From contig JAGDWD010000006.1 in assembly GCA_023255955.1 (NCBI GenBank), positions 62,001 through 126,000 on the forward strand: a stretch of DNA of 64,000 bases, in the 5' to 3' direction. Position 1 is the first letter of the stretch. Each line of letters opens with the position of its first letter. Below the pieces are notes generated by a model. That model saw nothing but the letters and a program-made list of their open reading frames with translations, searched no databases and had not been told where the DNA came from. The stretch is from Desulfurococcales archaeon (lineage in GTDB: Archaea; Thermoproteota; Thermoprotei_A; Sulfolobales; NBVN01). This document shows positions 54,428 to 62,894 of the stretch, piece by piece. The translations under genes and the position numbers were made by a program.

Positions 54428-55399
54428 TTGGGTTTAGAAGACCTCGTCCGGAGACTAGCCAGGGAAGTTAGGAGACACCCTAAAACACTACTCACCTGGT
54501 TTGATGACGCTGGTGGCTTCGAGATCGGGGGCACCTACCTGTTGGTGAAGGTCGATGGCTTCGCAGCCTCCAGAGCTCTCTACCCGTGGTGTAGCTACCG
54601 GGACCTAGGCTTCAGAGCAGTCACCGGGGCTGTGAGCGATGTCCTAGCTAAGGGCTGTAAGCCCTACGTCTACGCTGCTTCACTAGGTACTACCCCGGAT
54701 AAGGTCGAGGTCGTTGAGGAACTCACTAAGGGTATTGAGGAAGCTGTCGACATCTACGGAGGGTACCTGGAGAACCTCGACACCAACGTAGGGCTAGATA
54801 CCTGGGTCGATGTCTTCGTGGTTGCTGAGTGTAGGGGTAGGCCCGTATCTAGAGGTGCTAGACCTGGTGATAGGGTAGTGCTAGCTAGGAGTGTGGGGCT
54901 CTCATCGATAGCCTACCTAGAGTACTCGAACGGTAGGACCCCCGAGCTCCGAGAGGTCCGGGAGTTCTCCTGCAGACCTAGAGCCATCCCCTGGGTAGCA
55001 GATGTGGTAACCGAGTTCTCAGGATGTCTAAGCGGCTCCATAGACATCAGCGACACACTACTCGAGTCCCTACAGCAACTAGCTGAGGTTCAGGGAACCG
55101 GGATAAATCTCGAGTTAGACCCCTCACAAGCTCTCCACCCCCTAGCATCACAGTACTCCTATACCTCAGGGATACCTAAACACGTAATCCTGCTAGCATC
55201 AAACGAGGAATACGTACCGGTACTAACATGCCGCGGTAGCTGTGTGGAGGACCTCATCGACGTACTTAGGAGTAGGGGGGTTGAGGCCGTCACTCTCGGA
55301 ACAGTCCTGGAGAGAGGTGGTGTACTGTGGAGGGGAGCGGAGGTTAAGGGTATAGTGTGGGACTACACTACCGGTAAGATCGTGCTGAAGACCTCGTAG
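54428..55399 (+). CDS. ThiL-like / AIR-synthase-family kinase
   Basis: 323 residues. AIR-synthase fold: LTWFDDAGGFEIGGTYLLVK, GFRAVTGAVSDVLAKGCKPY (metal/ATP loop), LDTNVGLDTWVDVFVVAEC and ARPGDRVVLARSVGLSS. As third gene after thiM and thiE it is probably a thiamine-phosphate kinase or a related crenarchaeal enzyme, although the typical ThiL sequence is only partly matched. TTG start, 6 bases after thiE. Confidence 0.75.
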   Translation: MGLEDLVRRLAREVRRHPKTLLTWFDDAGGFEIGGTYLLVKVDGFAASRALYPWCSYRDLGFRAVTGAVSDVLAKGCKPYVYAASLGTTPDKVEVVEELTKGIEEAVDIYGGYLENLDTNVGLDTWVDVFVVAECRGRPVSRGARPGDRVVLARSVGLSSIAYLEYSNGRTPELREVREFSCRPRAIPWVADVVTEFSGCLSGSIDISDTLLESLQQLAEVQGTGINLELDPSQALHPLASQYSYTSGIPKHVILLASNEEYVPVLTCRGSCVEDLIDVLRSRGVEAVTLGTVLERGGVLWRGAEVKGIVWDYTTGKIVLKTS

Positions 55400-55456
55400 T
55401 AGAGGTCTGGAGCTACATTAGAGTCTCTGGTCCACCTTCTCCTCGGTACTGGCCCT

Positions 55457-55864
55457 CTAGGTATTAACGGTACCCTTAGCTACCTTGAGAGCTTCAGCGA
55501 AGTACCCTTCCACAGTTCGTGGCGGTATGAAGATGCAGAACAGCTTCAGAGGTTCGTTACCGGTGTTCATAGTCTCATGACGAGCCCCGGCCTTGACTGC
55601 TATAACGTACCCTTCCTCCACATCCCTCTCCACGGCTAACCCACCATTAACTAATCTAGCCCTCCCCCTACCGGAGATTACGTATATCAGCTCATCAGAT
55701 GTGTGTTCGTGGAGGCCGGTAGTACCTCCAGGTTCTATCGTGACTGCCATGACCGTGGCCTTATCATAGTTACCTAACCTAGGATCTAGAATAACCCTCA
55801 ACGACATTCTCCCAGCTATCTTAAACTCCGGTACGACCTTCGTATCCACTATCAAGTATATCAC
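55457..55864 (-). CDS. Cupin-domain protein
   Basis: 135 residues. Cupin motif 1 is PGGTTGLHEHTSDELIYVIS with two His and one Glu as metal ligands, and motif 2 is AGARHETMNTGNEPLKLFCI. A small single-domain beta-barrel. Members include sugar-phosphate isomerases, dioxygenases and binding proteins; no substrate can be named. Converges on the thi operon. Confidence 0.88.
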   Translation of the reverse strand: MIYLIVDTKVVPEFKIAGRMSLRVILDPRLGNYDKATVMAVTIEPGGTTGLHEHTSDELIYVISGRGRARLVNGGLAVERDVEEGYVIAVKAGARHETMNTGNEPLKLFCIFIPPRTVEGYFAEALKVAKGTVNT

Positions 55865-56120
55865 CGCAGATCTACGTAGACCCCAGAATTTAAACTTAAT
55901 CTACGTAAGAGACAGCATACTGACATATCCAAACACAATCCACAGAGTTATCGTTGTGGAGACCGAGTCTCCTCTAAGGCTACCACATCTATCCGGACCC
56001 CCAGCTCTCTAGCCGGTGAGTTTGAGTTTCATGGCGCAACCACCGAAGATCTAATCCCAGACTGATCTTCAACACACTACCTTCATATTGTAGGAGGTTC
56101 AGTGATTAGTTGATGATGAG

Positions 56121-56783
56121 CTAAGGACGTTGCATTACTACCTTGTTAGGACATATAATGGAGTACGGACAGTAAGAGCATTCCCAGCTATATCTTGGAG
56201 CTTTCTTAGATGTCACTACGCTCGCTACCTCTGAGTCACTCATCCTCTCATCTACATAGAACTGCGTGACTCTATCTGGTGTTACGTAGAGGAGTATAGA
56301 CCTGTCGAGGTCTAGAAGCCAGTTATATGCTCTGACCTGATCTACATGGTGTTCCTGAGGTATCCCCCTATCCGACCTGGACGTCTTGATCTCAACTGCT
56401 ACTCTCCAATCCCCTCTCGCTAGTAGCAGGTCTACCCGGCCTCTAACCACAACTACCTCCCCACTCTCAAGGAGTACCTCCTTAGACCCCTCAACCTCCG
56501 CCTGCACTGTGACCTCTCCAAGGATATTTCTAAGTAGCTCCTCGAGACCTCTGTGGAGTAGGGTGCCGATCACGAGACTCGGCCTAAACATATCGCTTAA
56601 GGCTATCTCAGGGAACCTCTCCTCATACACCCTCTTCAGCGAGCACCTAACTAAGTCTGAGACCCAGAGGACACCTGGCTCACGTCTATGTTTCTCCCTC
56701 TCTGTTTTCACGTAGTTGTAGAGTAGGTTAACGAGATCCAGCTCCCCTCCCTCAGTGCTTGCGTACAAAGGAGAGCCCACCAT
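56121..56783 (-). CDS. Cas4-like iron-sulfur PD-(D/E)XK nuclease
   Basis: About 220 residues from ATG 56783. One Cys early (VSDLVRCSLKRVYEE) and three at the end (WECSYCPYSIICPNK) can bind a 4Fe-4S cluster. Between them lies a RecB-like core with LLHRGLEELL, VVRGRVDLLLARGDW (Asp) and VAVEIKTSRSDRG (E-x-K). The family resects DNA ends; with no CRISPR or cas genes here it is a stand-alone Cas4-like protein. A TATA box at 56800-56809 inside the longer frame rules out the TTG at 56855. Confidence 0.82.
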   Translation of the reverse strand: MVGSPLYASTEGGELDLVNLLYNYVKTEREKHRREPGVLWVSDLVRCSLKRVYEERFPEIALSDMFRPSLVIGTLLHRGLEELLRNILGEVTVQAEVEGSKEVLLESGEVVVVRGRVDLLLARGDWRVAVEIKTSRSDRGIPQEHHVDQVRAYNWLLDLDRSILLYVTPDRVTQFYVDERMSDSEVASVVTSKKAPRYSWECSYCPYSIICPNKVVMQRP

Positions 56784-56880
56784 ACAACTAAGAGCCCCGC
56801 TATTTATAGTGGGTGGTGAGTCTATGGAATTAGTTTTCAGGGGTTGGTGCGGCAATACCTATCTAGAGTGCGGCTATGCT

Positions 56881-58026
56881 CTACTGCTTAGCGTGAGGGA
56901 GGTAAACCACTAAGTCAGCAACTATATCTGCCTCCCTCTTAACTACGTTTTCAAATCTTCCAAGACCTAGTAGTAGGTAGGGGGCTAGACCACTCATAAG
57001 TCTGTCTACAGACATCCTCCTCCCTCCAATACTAGCGTTGAGAGCAGGGTTCTCAGTTCTTACTTTAGTTCTCACCGTAATGTAGGTGCCGTACCTCTCC
57101 CTCTGAGCACTACTTAGTAGTATAGCTGTCACCATCTTCATGTGTCCCTCAACACCTAGAGTGCTAGCTACATCCTTAACTAGGGGGGTGAATACCTCGA
57201 TGTAGTCACGCCTCTCATCCCTAAATCTCAGCCGCCTATGGTTGAGCACTATCCCGACCTCATATACCCGGAAAATGAGGTCCGTAGCGGAAACTAGGGT
57301 ATCCCCTACCGACCCTGGTTTATGTGATATTATGGAGTAGGCACTGTCTTTAGATGGTATGAGGTCCTCAATAGCTATACCGAACCTACCAGCTACCTCG
57401 ATGTTAGCGACCCCCAAGAACCTCTCGGCTGCGAACCGAGGGGTGTTACGGAGTGAGTATACAAAGAATGTGTAGGGGTTGTAGTGAGGTAGTACCCTGC
57501 GTAGGGTTGTCAGTAAACCCCCCAACAACTTAAACAGCCTGAGCGGGTTCCCTGAGAGTGTGTTGAAGTCCTTCTCGACCATGGTGTTAAGGTAGTCCTC
57601 GTCTATGTCGACCCCTATAGCTGTCTTCACACCATCCCTCACTAAACCCTCCAATACCCTAACCAACTTCAGGAACTCCACCTCCCCGAACCTTAGAGCT
57701 ACTGAGGAAGTTACCTGCTCGAAGGGGACTCCTGCGGAGACCTTAGCGATAGCTTCCCGACATCTAAGGCACTCCACACCGAGGAAGCTACTGAAACATT
57801 CCTGAATATCCCTACTATACCCGATAGTATCCCTACCTATAACACCCATAACTATCTTCACAGCAGCTAAGGTCCCTGACCTAAGCTTGAGGAGCTCTAC
57901 GAGCCTGCGGATCCTAGTAGCATAGCTAGCTACTCTGAGGAGGTCTACCTTGAAGAACTCACGCCAACCATCGTAGCTCAACCTCATGAAGCTCCTTACA
58001 GGATCCGCACCCATACCTGAAGCCAT
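56881..58026 (-). CDS. Hypothetical protein next to the Cas4-like gene
   Basis: 381 residues, not recognised. Mostly helical, no membrane segment, with one CxxC (ECLRCREAIAKV, residues about 95-107), a VDIDEDYLN acidic stretch and a strongly basic RRLRFRDERRDYIEV near residue 265. It is upstream of the Cas4-like gene on the same strand, 97 bases apart, but that gene has its own TATA box. A DNA-processing role is possible by neighbourhood only. Confidence 0.6.
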   Translation of the reverse strand: MASGMGADPVRSFMRLSYDGWREFFKVDLLRVASYATRIRRLVELLKLRSGTLAAVKIVMGVIGRDTIGYSRDIQECFSSFLGVECLRCREAIAKVSAGVPFEQVTSSVALRFGEVEFLKLVRVLEGLVRDGVKTAIGVDIDEDYLNTMVEKDFNTLSGNPLRLFKLLGGLLTTLRRVLPHYNPYTFFVYSLRNTPRFAAERFLGVANIEVAGRFGIAIEDLIPSKDSAYSIISHKPGSVGDTLVSATDLIFRVYEVGIVLNHRRLRFRDERRDYIEVFTPLVKDVASTLGVEGHMKMVTAILLSSAQRERYGTYITVRTKVRTENPALNASIGGRRMSVDRLMSGLAPYLLLGLGRFENVVKREADIVADLVVYLPHAKQ

Positions 58027-58240
58027 CTCAACCTATACCGCACACATAAAGTAAACCGGAGATATTATACTAGCTATAGTTAGTACGAATCACATACGCC
58101 ACAAGCTACGGATCTATGAAGGATTAATACAAGCCACTGAGAGTAAAACCTTCATTGAGGACGGAAATAGCACTCATGCCATACAAATCTAGAAGACCTA
58201 CCCGAAGAAGTAACCATACATTAAACAGACATTACCAAGC

Positions 58241-58417
58241 TTACGCTTTCATGTCAGCATGTTTTAGCCAGTCTCTCACTCTTTCAATGCTTTCTTCTGA
58301 TAATGTAGAATTCTTATTAGACTTAATCCGTAGAACATTTCCTGTGTCTTGTCGACCTATTAATTGACGAGAACTCTTCTTGGAATCGAAACTAAACTTT
58401 TCTAAACTTTTCTTACT
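58241..58417 (-). pseudogene. AT-rich gene fragment without a start codon
   Basis: On the minus strand a protein-like C-terminus ends at TAA 58241: SRQLIGRQDTGNVLRIKSNK and LSEESIERVRDWLKHADMKA. Upstream the frame closes at a TAA after 58417 with no start codon. The base composition is more AT-rich than the neighbours, pointing to foreign origin. The rest of the 58027-58916 gap holds no gene that I can support; near 58441-58461 there is a hairpin ACCGTTA/TAACGGT, and AT-rich promoter-like sequence lies at 58640-58720. Confidence 0.4.
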
Positions 58418-58916
58418 TTACCGTCGTTGACCGCTCGGATGGTACCGTTAAAGCAGTAACGGTTTTCCCGCGCCTTGCGGAAGATACGTAAAAGCTTTCT
58501 CTAATGCCTTTTTCACAAACTCCTTTAGAGTTGCGGTAATGAAGGAGGGGTTGAGAGACTTCATGAAGCTCTTACTGGGAAGTATCTGATGGTGTCCCTG
58601 GGTTCAGCAAGACATCAGAGCCCGTAGAGGGCACTGAAACAATATATAAACAGCTCTCTTACGTTAGTAGTCTACTTGGAGATGTGGCTGTTATTGAGTA
58701 TAATTTAGTATAAAGGTGGAGAAAGGGAGTTCGTAGATGCTGAAGAAGCCACCTTTATCGTTTCACCACTGCGGACGTAAACCATATATCCACTAACCAT
58801 TAAATGGTGATGTATACGAGCATCACGAGAAAGCTAGGAGTTCGACCTACATAGGTGTTGGTGAGCCTATGTAAGTTGAACCCCTACATCCTCTTTTCGG
58901 TAAAAAACTAACTAGC

Positions 58917-59774
58917 TTACTTTACGGGGAACCTCACTTCATTAGTTATAGCATATCTTCGCGGTGCCGCCACTATGCTAAGTACGAAGTCTACAACGAC
59001 GCTCTTTCCCTTAAGTTCCTCCCTGAAGTTATCAAGTATTTGAGCCTGTGCCGCCAGCTCCTTTGACTCACCTGGCATGACTATCTCTTCTGGCGGAACG
59101 AGCACCCACCCTATTACAGTTCCGTTTCGTTCTATACCGACTCCTGTTATGATTAACGGCACTTCTCCCGTGTTGGCGATAACGAGTTTCAGATTCTCGT
59201 TCCAGGAAGTCCATGTAGTCGGAGATATCGTCGCTTTAAGGTCCATTCTGTAGGTGAAATTTTTATCGAAGAGTGTCGTACGGTTCTCGTAGGGCCCCTT
59301 CAACCAGACCGTAACTCTGTATACTCCCTCCAAGCATGGGTTCTCGTACCAGCTGGTAGGTATGTAGACATCTAACACCTTCACACCCCGAAGGTATGAG
59401 AACTGAGTTACGATATTCGTATAGTCAGGTGGTTCATGAAGCCGAGCCCCTTCACCGCTAGGAAGAATCACGTTAATTCTGCCAAACCAAGAACCGTAGA
59501 CCCCGCTAATCGTGGTATAGTTACGTAGATCTACCTCACCATAAATCTTAATCCTCCAATAAATTTCCCCGCCCACCAGCACGAACCCCTCAGGTACAAC
59601 GTCCGTAATTCTGGGTTGGGCCAATCCGGGAGAAGTTGTGGTCGGTGTCACCGGCCTTGTTGTGGAAGTAGTTGTAGGTGCTGCAGGATACATTAAGTAC
59701 AGAGTCGAGCCGATTATCGCACCTAGAATGAACACGATGATTACGACCAACAATGAAGTCCTCAATTTAGACAC
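58917..59774 (-). CDS. Exported, membrane-anchored protein of unknown function
   Basis: 285 residues: one N-terminal hydrophobic segment (SLLVVIIVFILGAIIGSTLY), a Thr/Pro linker (TTTSTTRPVTPTTTSP), then a beta-rich extracellular domain of about 230 residues. The C-terminal part (ENLKLVIANTGEVPLIITGV) reads like an immunoglobulin-like domain. GTG start; TATA-like GTTTTTAAAC about 35 bases upstream. Monocistronic. Confidence 0.75.
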   Translation of the reverse strand: MSKLRTSLLVVIIVFILGAIIGSTLYLMYPAAPTTTSTTRPVTPTTTSPGLAQPRITDVVPEGFVLVGGEIYWRIKIYGEVDLRNYTTISGVYGSWFGRINVILPSGEGARLHEPPDYTNIVTQFSYLRGVKVLDVYIPTSWYENPCLEGVYRVTVWLKGPYENRTTLFDKNFTYRMDLKATISPTTWTSWNENLKLVIANTGEVPLIITGVGIERNGTVIGWVLVPPEEIVMPGESKELAAQAQILDNFREELKGKSVVVDFVLSIVAAPRRYAITNEVRFPVK

Positions 59775-59826
59775 TCAAGACTTTGTACGTATCAAAGTTT
59801 AAAAACAAATTATAACAAGAGTAGAT

Positions 59827-59875
59827 GGCTCTCCACAGCCTCTTCCGGAGTATCGAGAGTCGTAAATTTGTGGCT
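59827..59875. repeat. Family-3 palindromic repeat, copy 2
   Basis: Matches 39720-39769 along its whole length (GGCTCTCCACAGCCTCTTCC start, AAATTTGTGGCT end), but the palindrome is imperfect here (AGTCGTAAATTTGTGGCT). It lies 28 bases from the end of the family-2 repeat. Confidence 0.55.
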
Positions 59876-59903
59876 ACCAGCACCCATGGAGGAAAGACTA
59901 GAA

Positions 59904-60056
59904 CCGTTCTGGCCTAGCGTAAAACTTTCATCCCCCTCCTCGCATCATGGGAGAGCACCCGCCGTGAATGGGTGGAGCCAACACATCTATCCACCGTACC
60001 CACACCTATTCAGGCTTAGCCCGCCCCATATGTCGGGCACAGGCACAATACACTAG
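59904..60056 (-). repeat. Dispersed repeat, family 2, copy 2 (putative IS605-type right end)
   Basis: Homologous to 10080-10226 over its full length. On the minus strand a lost reading frame ends ...RHMGRAKPE-TAG, followed by a structured noncoding part and the end CGCTAGGCCAGAACGG. The CTAG...AACGG end is shared with family 1. The structure fits the 3' end of a tnpB gene plus omega-RNA scaffold, as inference. Confidence 0.6.
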
Positions 60057-60099
60057 ATACCAAGATCAATAAACTCCATGCTAAATAGAGATGGTTCCT

Positions 60100-61230
60100 C
60101 TACCCTAGAAGCTCTCTGAGTGAGTTAACTAACCTATCCGCAACTTCATAGGTTACGTGAGATCCTACTACAACCCTCAGTGCTCCGGGGATTGATGTGG
60201 GGTAGATGTAGAGCTTCCTAGACCACAGGGCCTTGATGATCCTGTCCCTGTTTGGGACCTTAAATGTTACTATCGGTAGCTCAGGCTCTCTAATAACATC
60301 CACACCGATCTCCCTAAGCCTCCTACTGAGGTAGAGAGCCCTAGCTCTAAGCTCTCTAGCTAACTCCTTCAACCCCTCAACACCGAGAACCTGCGTGACA
60401 GCCCATGCTACAGCAGCAACACCTCCTGACCTAGTTCCAAGTAAGGTTCTCTGCTTCCCGGACGGCATGTAGGGAGCGTCGAACGTAGCTAGCTCCTCCA
60501 GCTCCCCACTCCGCAGTAGGATAGCTCCGCACGGGGCCGGGGCAACCAGCTTGTGGAGGTCTACCGATAACGTGTAGACCTTATCGACCCTGAAGTCGAA
60601 GACAGGGTATCTGACGTCCCCGTCCCTCAATACCTGAGCTAGTAACCCTCCGTAGGCAGCATCTACATGCACAACGTAGTCGACGTCACTACATGTCTCC
60701 ACCAGCTCATCTACGGGTTCGACAATGCCCAGCTCTGTAGTACCGGCTGTGAGGACCACTGCTACCAGCCTATCCCTGTACTTCTTGATGAGCTCGCACA
60801 TGGTACTCAAGTCGGGGTAGTAGTCACTGCCTAGACCGACCTCAACGAGGTGGAGCCTCAGTATCTTGCAGGCCTTTCTAATACTGAAGTGAGCTGATTT
60901 AGGGGCTATGACGATCTCTCCCCCAGTGAGTTCCCTCAGTATGTAGAGGGCAGTTATATTAGACTCCGTACCACCATAGGTTAGGAAGCCGTGGCCATAC
61001 CCGTAGAAGAGCTTCGACAACCACCTAACCGACTCCACCTCTAATGAGCGGGTAACCCTGAACATCTCCGGGTCGTTCAGGTTGGTGTTAGCGAAGATCT
61101 TAAATGCCTCGAGGAGGTACTCCGGGGGATCCACAGTCATGGATCCCAGAACCTCCCCCTCAGAGTACGATGGGTCCTCACTCCTCAATCTCCTCAATGA
61201 CTCAATCACATGACCCCACTCCAACCTCAT
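60100..61230 (-). CDS. mfnA: PLP-dependent L-tyrosine/L-aspartate decarboxylase (MfnA family)
   Basis: 376 residues, group II decarboxylase. GHGFLTYGGTESNITALYIL, APKSAHFSIRKACKILRL, VVHVDAAYGGLLAQVLRDGD and the PLP Lys in YTLSVDLHKLVAPAPCGAIL are typical of archaeal MfnA. In non-methanogens this family mainly makes beta-alanine from aspartate for coenzyme A. ATG start. No operon partner. Confidence 0.9.
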   Translation of the reverse strand: MRLEWGHVIESLRRLRSEDPSYSEGEVLGSMTVDPPEYLLEAFKIFANTNLNDPEMFRVTRSLEVESVRWLSKLFYGYGHGFLTYGGTESNITALYILRELTGGEIVIAPKSAHFSIRKACKILRLHLVEVGLGSDYYPDLSTMCELIKKYRDRLVAVVLTAGTTELGIVEPVDELVETCSDVDYVVHVDAAYGGLLAQVLRDGDVRYPVFDFRVDKVYTLSVDLHKLVAPAPCGAILLRSGELEELATFDAPYMPSGKQRTLLGTRSGGVAAVAWAVTQVLGVEGLKELARELRARALYLSRRLREIGVDVIREPELPIVTFKVPNRDRIIKALWSRKLYIYPTSIPGALRVVVGSHVTYEVADRLVNSLRELLG

Positions 61231-61392
61231 GCCCCACAGATCTAGTAGAAAAGTAAATGAGATTTAGGTTGAGGTCTCATACTTGAGGACACGTGCTCAG
61301 CGACGCACTAAGTAGGTGGGCTAGGCTACCTAACTGGTAAGGATGTCCCGGAGTGAAAGTTTATAACTCCTATACGTAATCATTTTGTTGGT

Positions 61393-61476
61393 GCCGCCGT
61401 AGCTCAGCCTGGGAGAGCACCCGGCTGAAGGTTTCTGGAGACCGGGGTGTCGGGGGTTCAAATCCCCCCGGCGGCA
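61393..61476 (+). tRNA. tRNA-Phe (GAA) with 10-base intron
   Basis: Acceptor GCCGCCG/CGGCGGC, discriminator A; D arm GCTC/GAGC; anticodon stem CCCGG/CCGGG with loop CTGAAG-A after removal of GTTTCTGGAG (61431-61440) at position 37/38. T arm GGGGG-TTCAAAT-CCCCC. The exact splice points are by position; the bulge-helix-bulge is weaker than in tRNA-Leu. TATA-like GTTTATAA lies at 61361-61368. Its 3' 19 bases overlap the coding end of the methyltransferase on the other strand. Confidence 0.93.
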
Positions 61477-62042
61477 CTTCCCTTAATACACAGCACCTCC
61501 AGCCTACCTACCTGCGCTACCTCTACGAATCCCTCCGGACATGAAGGCTTCCTATCAGCACATATTATGGTGATAGCACATTCCTCAAGAGCCTCGTCAA
61601 CTAGGTCCGCGATCCGGGTGGCGTCCCCGTAGTTGCATATGTACGTCGTGAAGGAGTAGATGTTCGTGAAGCCTGCCCTAGACCTGAACGGTAGGTAGTC
61701 CATATCTGCTGCCACTAGCTCGATGATCCCGGGACCTCTATGTCTGGACCTGAAGATCTTCAGAGATTCGTAGCTTATGTCCACCCCGACGTAGATCTCC
61801 GGCACCACCTCTAAGACCTCGGATATGTAGTCGTATAGTAAGCCCATACCGCAACCGATGTCGAGAACTTTCCTCAGGTTTCTGTGTCTAATAGCGGTAG
61901 CGTACTTAGATAGCTGCTCACTTCCGTAGAGCTCCTCGTATGACTTGACTATAGTGTCGTAGTAGTCCATTACAGAGTACTTCGAGTAGGGACGCTTAAC
62001 GTGCTGCTCTACCTCTCCAATACCCTGCTCTGTCTGCGCCAT
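61458..62042 (-). CDS. Class I SAM-dependent methyltransferase
   Basis: 194 residues. Motif I VLDIGCGMGLLYDYISE, then YVGVDISYESLKIFRSRH, VAADMDYLPFRS and TNIYSFTTYICNYGD. Substrate unknown. The last residues (KGSAAGGI) and the stop codon are encoded by the antisense of the tRNA-Phe T arm and acceptor. The ATG at 62042 lies 5 bases from element copy D, so its promoter must be in the element or the start is further inside, for example at the MDYYDTIVKSYEEL methionine. Confidence 0.82.
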   Translation of the reverse strand: MAQTEQGIGEVEQHVKRPYSKYSVMDYYDTIVKSYEELYGSEQLSKYATAIRHRNLRKVLDIGCGMGLLYDYISEVLEVVPEIYVGVDISYESLKIFRSRHRGPGIIELVAADMDYLPFRSRAGFTNIYSFTTYICNYGDATRIADLVDEALEECAITIICADRKPSCPEGFVEVAQVGRLEVLCIKGSAAGGI

Positions 62043-62046
62043 GGCG

Positions 62047-62345
62047 CCGTTTGTCCCTAGATGCTCGTTGACGTGGGTTTATTTTCGTTCATCACATCTA
62101 GGGACTTCCACCTCGCCCACAGGGATCTACCTATCCCTGCGGGTCATGGGTGGCTGTCGAGCCCAACGGCACGGGGCTCCCATCTACGTCTAACCCCACA
62201 GAGCTCGGAGCACTGCTCCCATTACTCAGTGGGGTGTCCAAGCTACTCATAGAAATGAAGTTAATAAGTTTAACGCATAACCCCAGAACACAGCAACCCT
62301 AAAAACCATAAACACAACGACCACTAATCAAAAACAGAACAGCCC
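62047..62345 (-). mobile_element. 300-bp structured element, family 1, copy D
   Basis: Nearly identical to copy C over the whole length. P4 reads ACCCCAC/GTGGGGT, a compensated G-C to A-T change relative to copies A and B; P2 is CAGGGAT/ATCCCTG as in copy C. It sits between the stop of the small membrane-protein gene (2 bases away) and the start of the methyltransferase gene (4 bases away), both on the minus strand. Confidence 0.75.
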
Positions 62346-62347
62346 CG

Positions 62348-62629
62348 CTACTGTTTGAGTAGTACGTAGATTAGGTTGAAGATGGCTACCCAGGAAATGA
62401 ACGTTACCGATAGATAGAACGTTATGCCCTGCCTCACCGAGCACCTCGCTCTAGAGATGATCGATGCCGGTAGGTGAACAAAGAATATTGAGGCTATGTA
62501 TATGCCTACAGAGACGTAGTGTAAGGTATCAGACGACGTGTTGGTAGCTACTAGAGAGACCGAGGCCATCAAAACACCGACTAGAACCCCGATGAGGCCT
62601 TTAGATATAGTGCAGTCCAAGAGCAGCAC
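62348..62629 (-). CDS. Small membrane protein
   Basis: 93 residues with three hydrophobic segments (GLIGVLVGVLMASVSLVA, YVSVGIYIASIFFVHLPA, FYLSVTFISWVAIFNLIYVL) and a basic SRARCS loop, so the N-terminus is probably outside. Not recognised. It follows the coiled-coil gene by 22 bases and is probably in one operon with it. Its stop is 2 bases from element copy D. Confidence 0.6.
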   Translation of the reverse strand: MLLLDCTISKGLIGVLVGVLMASVSLVATNTSSDTLHYVSVGIYIASIFFVHLPASIISRARCSVRQGITFYLSVTFISWVAIFNLIYVLLKQ

Positions 62630-62651
62630 CCGGAGCTAGAGAGAACCGAAT

Positions 62652-62894
62652 CTATAGGTACTTCATGCGGACGAGGTTCAGCTGGGTGTATACCCTCCTC
62701 AGAGCCTCGTGGGACCTCCTTATCTCACCTACAAGAGCCTCCAAAGCCCTAACCTTATCTTCATTCTTCGATACCCTGCTCTCCGCTATAGCCATGCTGA
62801 GCTCGTCACGCAGTATCTCCAGGTCGGTTAACAGAGTCTCGACCTCTCTAATTACCTTATCTACTGTTACCGCTAGAGGTTTCGAGGACTCCAA
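62652..62894 (-). CDS. Small coiled-coil protein
   Basis: 80 residues, almost entirely heptad-like helix (VDKVIREVETLLTDLEILRD, VRALEALVGEIRRSHEALRR). TTG start. No family recognised. Paired with the downstream three-segment membrane protein, which suggests a small membrane complex, by position only. Confidence 0.6.
   Translation of the reverse strand: MESSKPLAVTVDKVIREVETLLTDLEILRDELSMAIAESRVSKNEDKVRALEALVGEIRRSHEALRRVYTQLNLVRMKYL

Noticed and set aside
58155-58367. Plus-strand 70-residue frame in the gene-poor region
   Set aside because: The minus-strand reading of the same bases looks far more protein-like.
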